From Alphaproteobacteria bacterium (GTDB lineage: Bacteria; Pseudomonadota; Alphaproteobacteria; Paracaedibacterales; CAITNM01): a stretch of 5,741 nucleotides of DNA. The translations under genes and the position numbers were made by a program. The stretch's first letter is position 1; every line of letters begins with the position of its first letter. Below, piece by piece: positions 1-5,316 of this stretch. The notes under the pieces were generated by a model. The model was given only the letters and a program-made list of their open reading frames with translations. It made no database searches and was not told the origin of the DNA. The stretch lies in assembly GCA_947499175.1 (NCBI GenBank), contig CANMNU010000079.1, forward strand, positions 1 through 5,741. The letters run 5' to 3'.

Positions 1-379
1 TTAATTGAGCTAATAATTTTTTTAGAGCATTAATTTGCACATCAGGAAATTTGGGCCAAACGCCTGTTAAAGCATAACCAGCAAGGTACCCTCCATTTTG
101 TAGTTCAATACCTATGGAAAAATGGTTCACATTATCTTGACCTTCCCAGGAACTAGGGCCCGCATGCCATGCACGTTTTGCATCGTCAACCAATTGATAA
201 ATCGTACCGTCTTCGTCGATAGCATAATGGCTGCTGACCTCACGTTTAGGATCAGTTAGAATTTGCAGAGCTTCTTCCATAGTTGCTACATCTGTATAGT
301 GCAACACTACACAGTCTATTTTTGCACCATCTGGACGATCATTAAAATTAGGCGAAGGATAGGGAATAATTTTCAGCAT
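1..379 (-). CDS. N-acetylmuramoyl-L-alanine amidase, AmpD/AmiD-like (Amidase_2), 3' end beyond window
   Basis: This is the N-terminal 126 residues of a zinc amidase of the Amidase_2/PGRP fold. The family cleaves the bond between N-acetylmuramic acid and L-alanine in peptidoglycan or its recycled anhydro-muropeptides. Seen: it starts at ATG 379 with MLKIIPYPSPNFNDRP, an opening I associate with alphaproteobacterial members. VVLHYTD supplies the expected first zinc ligand (H27), SSHYAIDEDGTIYQLV (49-64) and AWHAG (70-74) follow, and SIGIELQN carries the expected catalytic glutamate (E92). The second zinc His and the Asp ligand should lie in the missing C-terminal half. Family members are usually about 220-260 residues, so roughly half is visible. 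There is no signal peptide or lipobox, which favours a cytosolic AmpD-like recycling role over an outer-membrane AmiD lipoprotein. The Shine-Dalgarno is weak (CGGA about 10 nt upstream). It is divergent from the DUF218 gene. Confidence 0.93.
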   Translation of the reverse strand, partial: MLKIIPYPSPNFNDRPDGAKIDCVVLHYTDVATMEEALQILTDPKREVSSHYAIDEDGTIYQLVDDAKRAWHAGPSSWEGQDNVNHFSIGIELQNGGYLAGYALTGVWPKFPDVQINALKKLLAQL

Positions 380-390
380 CAATTTTTCCG

Positions 391-420
391 TTGTTCTTTT
401 ACACACAAATGCGGCACAAT
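391..420 (+). promoter_or_regulatory. possible sigma-70 promoter for the DUF218-transporter pair
   Basis: A TTGTTC box (391-396) and a CACAAT box (415-420) are separated by 18 bp in the 70-bp gap between the divergent amidase and DUF218 genes. Transcription would begin near 427 and leave a leader of about 20 nt carrying the ribosome binding site. Both boxes deviate from consensus, so this is only a plausible placement. No clear promoter could be assigned for the amidase on the other strand. Confidence 0.3.
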
Positions 421-438
421 GGGCTCGCATGTTTATTT

Positions 439-443
439 AGAGG
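439..443 (+). promoter_or_regulatory. ribosome binding site of the DUF218 gene
   Basis: AGAGG lies 6 nt before ATG 450. It supports that start over later in-frame ATGs, such as the one for M42, which would remove the first membrane helix. Confidence 0.75.
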
Positions 444-449
444 TATTTT

Positions 450-1271
450 ATGATTTTCGTCAAAGTTTTATGGTCATTGTTAATAAACCTTGATCTTATT
501 GTTATTACACTGCTTGTATTTGGAACGTTGCGTAAGTTGTGTAATAAAACTTGTTCGCTGCAAAAACCTGTGATGAGCACAGCGGCAATTTTGCTAATAT
601 TCATGATGGGTGATTTTCCATTTAGTGGACGTTATATTTTAAGGCACCTAGAAGCAAAAATTCCAGTTACTCAGGTTCCACGCAATGTTCACGGCATGGT
701 GATTACTGGTGGTTCTTTATGTTTATTTGAAACAGAAGTTAGCGGTTCAGCTGTTTATCATAAAACAGCGGGAAGACTGTTTGACGCTTTAAAAGTAGCC
801 CATTCACATCCACATACAGAAATTGTTTTTGCTGGTTCAAAATTAGAAAGCGATGAATTCCTAAAGCTCGCGACTTCTCTTGGGGTTTCTCATAAAAGAA
901 TTAAGACCGTCAGTAATGAAAAATTAAGTTCTTTGGAAGCTGTAGCGGAAGAAGCATCAAAACTTATAGGCAATACAAAACATAAAAAATGGCTATTGAT
1001 AACATCTGCTTACTTAATGCCACGCACATTAAATATATTCCAATCAAACAACTGTGAATTAACTCCCTTCCCAGTTGATTTTCACACGATTGGTCACGCC
1101 AGTGATAAAAAACCAGCTAGCTACTTAACAAGACTAGCTATGAGTTTTCAAGATCGATTAGGGTTCATTGCTTGGAACATTGCCTGGAGAGAAATAGCCG
1201 GACTATGTAATCTGCGCCTAAGTGGAAAAACAAAAACCTTATTCCCAAAAATTGATGCACCCAAAGTATAA
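450..1271 (+). CDS. YdcF/ElyC-like DUF218 inner-membrane protein
   Basis: A 273-residue protein of the DUF218 (YdcF/SanA/ElyC) superfamily. Some members are linked to envelope biogenesis or lipid-carrier metabolism, but most have no known reaction. Seen: two N-terminal membrane segments (about 5-25 and 42-58), then GDFPFSGRYILRHLEAKIP, which matches the junction after the second helix in alphaproteobacterial YdcF proteins. The domain begins at VITGGS (84-89), and its best-conserved part is LLITSAYLMPRTLNIF (182-197) followed by FPVDFHT (207-213). The C-terminus ends in an aromatic-rich helix around IAWNIAWREIAGLC. Odd: the usual SGG strand end reads AGS (128-130), and the Asn-Thr...Glu-Asn signature after the GV-I-E region is replaced by SLEAVAEEA (161-169), so the active site may be degenerate. 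It has a good ribosome binding site at ATG 450 and overlaps the downstream transporter, suggesting an operon. Confidence 0.85.
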   Translation: MIFVKVLWSLLINLDLIVITLLVFGTLRKLCNKTCSLQKPVMSTAAILLIFMMGDFPFSGRYILRHLEAKIPVTQVPRNVHGMVITGGSLCLFETEVSGSAVYHKTAGRLFDALKVAHSHPHTEIVFAGSKLESDEFLKLATSLGVSHKRIKTVSNEKLSSLEAVAEEASKLIGNTKHKKWLLITSAYLMPRTLNIFQSNNCELTPFPVDFHTIGHASDKKPASYLTRLAMSFQDRLGFIAWNIAWREIAGLCNLRLSGKTKTLFPKIDAPKV

Positions 1272-2109
1272 GGGTTTACTGTGGATATTGGGGTGGTGTG
1301 TAACCTTTACTTGCGGGGTCACCACCTCAAAATTTTTGAGTGGAAGCACAAATAATTTTACATTATTTTGTGTGCGCTACCTTTTTGGCATGTTGTTTTT
1401 TTTGCCTGTTTTTTTGCCGAAATTATCAAGCCTTAACAAGTTACAAGCCTCCGTATGGTTACATATAACTAGGGCTTTGTGTATTGGGGCATCAACACTT
1501 TTAACCTATCAGACTTACCGTAATCTTCCATTAGCAATCGCAACTAGCGTAGGCTTTACAGGACCGTTGCTAGCATCATCTTTTGGTATGTTATTTTTAA
1601 AAGAGAAGCTTAGTCAGCCCAAAATATTGGCGCTTATTTTGGGGTACTTAGGAGTACTGTTTATTGTGCAGCCCAGATATATGAACTTGGATATGCACTA
1701 TATATTTACGGGGTTGGGCGCTTGTATTTTAGCAAGCTCTGCAAATACACTAGCCAGAAAACTTAGCAATAAAGATTCAGCAATCTTAATTATGCTTACA
1801 TCCACTCTTATTTTGGGTAGCATTGCATTTGTTGGCTTTTGTATATCGAATGAACCAATTCACAACGCAGATTTACTGTTATTAATTGCCGTTGGTATAT
1901 TTGGTTCGCTTTCACAATTTGCTTATATCAAAGCGGTAAGTTTTGCTGAAGTCAGTTTTATATCACCTTTTGAATACACCAGGCTTTTATTGGCTGTTCC
2001 TGTTGGGTATTTTGTGTTTGGAGAGTCAGTGAATCTTGGGCAAGCATTCGGAATGCTGCTGATTGTTGCAGGTTGCTTATACCTTTCTGGTAAGAAAGTC
2101 GTTAGCTAA
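1255..2109 (+). CDS. EamA-family drug/metabolite transporter (DMT), 10 TM
   Basis: A 284-residue inner-membrane transporter of the DMT superfamily, with about ten helices built from two EamA repeats. Seen: repeat 1 ends with the family pattern in LPLAIATSVGFTGPLLAS (91-108) and LKEKLS (115-120). Repeat 2 has VSFISPFEYTRLLLAVPVGY (233-252), FGESVNLGQ (255-263) and the last helix 264-278. The arginine after the second helix (R41) and the R73 region also fit. I chose ATG 1255, which puts a short basic segment (HPKYK) before helix 1. GTG 1222, eleven codons upstream in frame, is the alternative. Neither has a ribosome binding site, and the start overlaps the end of the DUF218 gene by 17 bp, so translational coupling is likely. 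Substrate unknown: the family exports or imports amino acids, nucleotide-like metabolites and, in Rickettsia, S-adenosylmethionine. Its last codons overlap the convergent transporter. Confidence 0.9.
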   Translation: MHPKYKGLLWILGWCVTFTCGVTTSKFLSGSTNNFTLFCVRYLFGMLFFLPVFLPKLSSLNKLQASVWLHITRALCIGASTLLTYQTYRNLPLAIATSVGFTGPLLASSFGMLFLKEKLSQPKILALILGYLGVLFIVQPRYMNLDMHYIFTGLGACILASSANTLARKLSNKDSAILIMLTSTLILGSIAFVGFCISNEPIHNADLLLLIAVGIFGSLSQFAYIKAVSFAEVSFISPFEYTRLLLAVPVGYFVFGESVNLGQAFGMLLIVAGCLYLSGKKVVS

Positions 2110-2127
2110 CAGGTTTGGCTTTCTTAC
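2090..2127. repeat. inverted repeat at convergent transporter stops; possible two-way terminator
   Basis: GTAAGAAAG (2090-2098) is the exact reverse complement of CTTTCTTAC (2119-2127). In RNA the stem can extend inward by U-G, C-G and G-U pairs to 12 bp around a 14-nt loop. At the left of this centre lies a perfect 10-bp palindrome, GTTAGCTAAC (2101-2110), which holds the stop codons of both genes. No T-run follows on either strand, so it is not a canonical intrinsic terminator. It is nevertheless the only structure between two genes that converge with an 8-bp overlap. Confidence 0.5.
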
Positions 2128-2974
2128 AGCTTTGCACAATGTAAACCCCGCCCAAAATAATAATCACCCCAATGTACTGTGCTATGGTAATTTTTTCCTG
2201 CAAAAAGATAATACCAAGAATGATAGTAACAATAGGTTCAAACACAGAAAGGATAGATGCTTTTGTGCTGTTAATGGTGCGCATAGCTACGTACACCAGG
2301 TAAATAGGCAATACGGTGGCAAGAATTGCTAATCCGCTGATGTTTCCAATAACCCAAGCTGTAGTTGGTATGTATACGGAGCCTCTGTAGGCTATAAGTA
2401 AAGCAAAAACTAAAAAGTTACCGAAACAAATGCAAAAGGTACCACTTAATACTGACAAGCTTTTAATGGAGCGCTGAGAAGAATAAAAATACACACCGAA
2501 AGCAAAAGCACAGAAAAGTCCCCAACCAATTCCTTCTATGCTTAAGTGCCAATTGCTAGGATCACTCAAAAAAAGCACTCCCACCAATACAATAGCCAGG
2601 CCTTTTAAAATAACGGAACTTGGGGGATTTTTTCCATGCAACCAATCAAGCAGCACTACAAAAATAGGGTAACAGTAGAATAGAACCATGGCCAACCCAC
2701 TGCCAATATACTTAATAGCAAAAAAATAAAAACTTGTGGCGCTTGCATAAAAAATAGAAGAAATACCTATAGTCAGCAGACCTTTTTTGGAAATAACGTC
2801 CTTCCAATGTTGCTTAGTATTTAAAAAAGGCAGCAGCACAACAACCGACAAAAGAAAACGCCAAAATAGGAATTCGTTGATTTCAAGCCCTGATTGAAGC
2901 AAATAGACGCCAAATAATCCCAAGCTTCCATAAAGAGCCCCAGACAAAATTGCCAGCCAAGTTCCTAAGTTCAT
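2102..2974 (-). CDS. EamA-family drug/metabolite transporter (DMT), 10 TM
   Basis: A 290-residue second DMT-superfamily transporter, divergent from the first in sequence but with the same two-repeat, ten-helix design. Seen: helix 1 in TWLAILSGALYGSLGLFGVY (5-24), FLFWRFLLSVVVLLPF (35-50) with the typical WR at the start of helix 2, and the repeat-1 core SFYFFAIKYIGSGLAMVLFY (81-100). Repeat 2 has the clearest family signature: SILSVFEPIVTIILGIIFLQE (240-260), then AQYIGVIIILGGVYI (265-279). The tail is basic (CKKAKPVS). ATG 2974 fits the expected position just before helix 1, but no Shine-Dalgarno is visible, and a three-codon ORF (ATG ACT TAA) ends one base before it. Substrate cannot be assigned. 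It is transcribed towards the other transporter, with an 8-bp overlap of the coding ends. Confidence 0.92.
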   Translation of the reverse strand: MNLGTWLAILSGALYGSLGLFGVYLLQSGLEINEFLFWRFLLSVVVLLPFLNTKQHWKDVISKKGLLTIGISSIFYASATSFYFFAIKYIGSGLAMVLFYCYPIFVVLLDWLHGKNPPSSVILKGLAIVLVGVLFLSDPSNWHLSIEGIGWGLFCAFAFGVYFYSSQRSIKSLSVLSGTFCICFGNFLVFALLIAYRGSVYIPTTAWVIGNISGLAILATVLPIYLVYVAMRTINSTKASILSVFEPIVTIILGIIFLQEKITIAQYIGVIIILGGVYIVQSCKKAKPVS

Positions 2975-2998
2975 ATTAAGTCATTATTACAATAATGG

Positions 2999-3008
2999 GT
3001 TATATAAC
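2999..3008 (-). promoter_or_regulatory. candidate -10 region of the minus-strand transporter (palindrome)
   Basis: GTTATATAAC is a perfect 10-bp palindrome about 25-34 bp upstream of the minus-strand transporter start. Read on the minus strand it offers TATAAC or TTATAT as a -10 box. I found no good -35 at the right distance, so the assignment is weak. Confidence 0.25.
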
Positions 3009-3098
3009 AAGTCTATATGGAACAGAAATGGAAAGCACGCAGTTTTATGCACAAAGTTGTAAAATACATTTCCATTGTGCTTTATATAGTTTTATTGT

Positions 3099-3127
3099 TT
3101 GACAATTTAAATACAGGATACTATATA
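3099..3127 (+). promoter_or_regulatory. strong sigma-70 promoter of the secreted-protein gene
   Basis: A perfect -35 TTGACA (3099-3104), a 17-bp spacer and TATATA (3122-3127) form a near-consensus sigma-70 promoter. Transcription should start around 3134, giving a leader of about 30 nt. It is the best promoter in the window and implies high or constitutive expression of the single downstream gene. An inverted pair of CTATATAA sites, one at 3082-3089 on the minus strand and one over the -10, brackets the -35 and could be an operator, but in AT-rich DNA this may be chance. Confidence 0.85.
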
Positions 3128-3152
3128 ACACTTATGACCAAAATAAACCATT

Positions 3153-3157
3153 AGGGA
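3153..3157 (+). promoter_or_regulatory. ribosome binding site of the secreted-protein gene
   Basis: AGGGA lies 5 nt before ATG 3163. With the signal peptide beginning immediately at this ATG, it fixes the start. Confidence 0.8.
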
Positions 3158-3162
3158 ATTAA

Positions 3163-5142
3163 ATGAAAAAATCGAAAATATTAGCATTGGCTTTGTGCCT
3201 TACTTGTTTACCGGTACATGGAGCTGCAACTGGAGCTGCAGCTGGAGGAGCTGGTATAGAAAGTGTAGACTTAGCAGCTGCAGTTGGTGTAGCTCCTCAC
3301 TTTAGGGTGTTTAATCAAACCGATGCAGGACTAGCAGATTTATACCCCGCCACAATGAAAGATTTTGAGAAATTAGGTGATGTTGGTATTGTTTCTGTTA
3401 TTCGTAAAATTGAAGCTGATTGGAAATCTGCCACTAGAGAAGAAATATTAGCTTTACGCGATATCTATTTTAAGAAGTTTTTTAATTTCATGGCTGGTTT
3501 AAAAACAAGAAGAGAAAATACAAGAGAAGATACACCAGAATTCTTGGCTTTGTGGGATAACATATACCAAGAGTCTACTAAAGCCGCAGCGGGTGGCGTA
3601 GGCGAACTTCAATGGCGTTTAGTACACGTTATGTTTGTGCGTGGTTTATTATTAGCATCAGGTGGTGGAAGCCCAGAAGCACAAGACTTGTTAAGCACAG
3701 TTCCTGATATGAAATTATTTTTTGGTGCGCTGGCTGATACACCAACTCACCTAAGAACACCTGGTCAACCAGTCGTGCCTGCATGGCAGCATTCTTCTGT
3801 GGCTTGCATTACAAATAGTATAGATGACGAAGCCAGAGGCCAGGATGTACATAAACCGGGACTACAGCTAGGTTCATTAGACTGGAATATGAAAAAACTT
3901 ATAAGTAAAGAAGCTAAGCGTCTTGGATTACACAAAAGTGTTTATTTGCCAATGATAGATGCTGGTAAAATTGGCATTACAACACTGGTAAAAATGTGGT
4001 TGCACCAAATTTTCGGCGTACCCTTAACGTATGACGAATACACAGCCCATGGCATTAAATTAGATTCAGCGGTTGGCGCAATGCACGATGAAGCTCATGG
4101 TTTTGTTGATAACCGCAGAAGAGAGGTAAAACAAGCAATAATAAACTTGTTGAATGCAGCAAGTGCTGCTGGTAAAAACCCAAGAGCTGAAGCTTTACCA
4201 CTAGCAACTGGGCACATGGTTTCTCGTTTTAATGCACTTAACCAAACGTTATTAGCATATGTAGAAGCTAAAGAAAGTAGAGCTGTAGAAGATTTAAGAG
4301 CTGCAAAATCATTGGCACCAGATGATGCTGATAATGCTGAGCGTAAAGAAGCTGAAAAAATTGCGCGTAGACGATACAATACTGGTATTACAGCGTTATT
4401 CCAAGCATTGCATGAAGCATATGCAATGAAAGCAAATGTACTTGAAGCACCAACCCTTGAAAAGGCAATCACGCGCTTGTGTGCAAACGCTACAAGTGGA
4501 GAAACTTCAGATAAATTTAATGAATTAGAGACTTTCTTCAATCCACGCTCTGATTTAACTAATGAAGAAATTTTTGCAAGAATAGGAACACGTTCTTTAG
4601 CATCAGTTGGCGTTCATGTTTATGGAGCAGATGTGCCAACTACAATTGCTGAATATGCAGCGCAAGGTAAAGTCTTTATGGACACGTTGCACGTAAACCG
4701 TGGGGCAGTATACACAGAAATATTTTTTGATGTAGTGAATGGAAAACGCGTAAAAATACAAGTACCAACAGCACATTATTTGGTAAATACTGCAAAAGAT
4801 GAAAATGCCGTATTAGGTTTAGTTGGGCAAAAGGTATCTGAAGCTAATGTGCCAACCAATGAGCAAAGACAAGACTTGCGGGAAGCAGATGAAACAATCA
4901 AAAAAGTAGCTTTAAAGCGAACAGAACGTTGGTTAACAGAAGTTGAAGCACGCACAAACACTTTAGTTTCTGGCTTAACCGCTGATGTGTTAGCTCATGT
5001 TCCTGCTGAAGCGAGAACTGCTTACAATCGATTAGTAGCAGCCCAAAATGATGAATGGACAAGATTTATGCCATCAGTAGCGTTGATCCCATGGGTTGCA
5101 CCAGCACCAGAGGTTGCACCAACAGTTATAGAAACTGCCTAG
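3163..5142 (+). CDS. large secreted/periplasmic protein of unknown family (659 aa)
   Basis: I do not recognise a family. Seen: a classical Sec signal peptide with a KKSK n-region, hydrophobic core ILALALCLTCL (6-16) and likely cleavage near HGA-A (about residues 20-22). A low-complexity Gly/Ala stretch (20-31) follows. The mature part has no further obvious membrane segment and is mostly predicted-helical and Ala-rich. It holds an H-D-E-A-H motif (308-312) after a similar YTAHG (293-297), and a strongly charged, probably coiled-coil segment about 362-402. A more beta-like region about 480-540 (for example RVKIQVPTAHYLV) precedes another charged helix 560-610, and the tail is Ala/Pro-rich (646-656). 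The mature protein has exactly two cysteines (C215, C440), which could form a disulfide after export. The gene is monocistronic, with its own strong promoter and terminator, which suggests an abundant exported product. An enzyme, a surface protein or a host-directed factor are all possible. Confidence 0.93.
   Translation: MKKSKILALALCLTCLPVHGAATGAAAGGAGIESVDLAAAVGVAPHFRVFNQTDAGLADLYPATMKDFEKLGDVGIVSVIRKIEADWKSATREEILALRDIYFKKFFNFMAGLKTRRENTREDTPEFLALWDNIYQESTKAAAGGVGELQWRLVHVMFVRGLLLASGGGSPEAQDLLSTVPDMKLFFGALADTPTHLRTPGQPVVPAWQHSSVACITNSIDDEARGQDVHKPGLQLGSLDWNMKKLISKEAKRLGLHKSVYLPMIDAGKIGITTLVKMWLHQIFGVPLTYDEYTAHGIKLDSAVGAMHDEAHGFVDNRRREVKQAIINLLNAASAAGKNPRAEALPLATGHMVSRFNALNQTLLAYVEAKESRAVEDLRAAKSLAPDDADNAERKEAEKIARRRYNTGITALFQALHEAYAMKANVLEAPTLEKAITRLCANATSGETSDKFNELETFFNPRSDLTNEEIFARIGTRSLASVGVHVYGADVPTTIAEYAAQGKVFMDTLHVNRGAVYTEIFFDVVNGKRVKIQVPTAHYLVNTAKDENAVLGLVGQKVSEANVPTNEQRQDLREADETIKKVALKRTERWLTEVEARTNTLVSGLTADVLAHVPAEARTAYNRLVAAQNDEWTRFMPSVALIPWVAPAPEVAPTVIETA
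3220..3255 (+). repeat. degenerate 12-bp tandem repeat at the signal-peptide junction
   Basis: Three in-frame 12-bp units, GGAGCTGCAACT, GGAGCTGCAGCT and GGAGGAGCTGGT, encode GAAT-GAAA-GGAG directly at the likely signal-peptidase site. The first two differ at one base, and the third is more diverged. Being a multiple of three, the repeat could change length without breaking the frame. Confidence 0.6.
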
Positions 5143-5190
5143 TGCTATGGAAAGCACCTAGCTAACTGTAAAAATAGGTAGAATTAAATC

Positions 5191-5219
5191 AGGAGCAACT
5201 TTTGGTTGCTCCTTTTTTT
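5191..5219 (+). terminator. Rho-independent terminator of the secreted-protein gene
   Basis: A perfect 9-bp stem, AGGAGCAAC (5191-5199) with GTTGCTCCT (5205-5213), encloses the loop TTTTG and runs into seven T residues (5213-5219). It lies 48 bp after the stop codon. The minus strand also has an A-rich run before the stem but no T-run after it, so it probably works in the plus direction only. Confidence 0.95.
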
Positions 5220-5290
5220 ACAACTAATCGACAGAACTAAAGTGCTGATAAGCTTTTTTGTTATTGTTTATAGCAGCTCCGTTTTCACAA

Positions 5291-5316
5291 TCTTTAAATT
5301 CATTCTTTAAATTCAT
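5291..5316. repeat. perfect 13-bp tandem duplication over the Nudix stop codon
   Basis: TCTTTAAATTCAT occurs at 5291-5303 and again immediately at 5304-5316. The minus-strand stop TGA (5302-5300) of the Nudix gene lies in the downstream copy, so the stop exists only because the second copy shifts the frame. A 13-bp unit is not a multiple of three. Confidence 0.9.

Noticed and set aside
263..493. Open plus-strand frame of 76 codons overlapping the amidase start and the DUF218 start
   Set aside because: It lies antisense to a clear amidase domain, crosses the divergent promoter region and has no protein-like pattern.
2063..2332. Open plus-strand frame of 89 codons
   Set aside because: It overlaps the ends of both transporters in another frame, and its translation is low-complexity and unlike any domain.
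1255..2974. Convergent transporters as a two-component (SMR-like) heteromeric pump
   Set aside because: Each is a full ten-helix EamA protein on the opposite strand. Paired small subunits would be about 110 residues and co-transcribed.
3190..3207. Lipoprotein signal (lipobox) at C12 or C15 of the secreted protein
   Set aside because: Leu or Thr precede these cysteines instead of Gly/Ala/Ser, and a normal signal-peptidase I region follows.
4095..4961. Minus-strand open frames at 4095-4541 and 4776-4961
   Set aside because: Both are antisense shadows of the secreted-protein gene, which has a promoter, ribosome binding site, signal peptide and terminator.
3028..5157. Eleven-base direct repeat ATGGAAAGCAC flanking the secreted gene (3028-3038 and 5147-5157)
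   Set aside because: A few 11-mer matches are expected by chance in 5.7 kb, there is no extension on either side, and there are no mobile-element genes or terminal inverted repeats.
5139..5161. Imperfect hairpin CTAGTGCT / AGCA-C-CTAG over the stop codon of the secreted gene
   Set aside because: It has one bulge and no T-run, and a far better terminator follows at 5191-5219.
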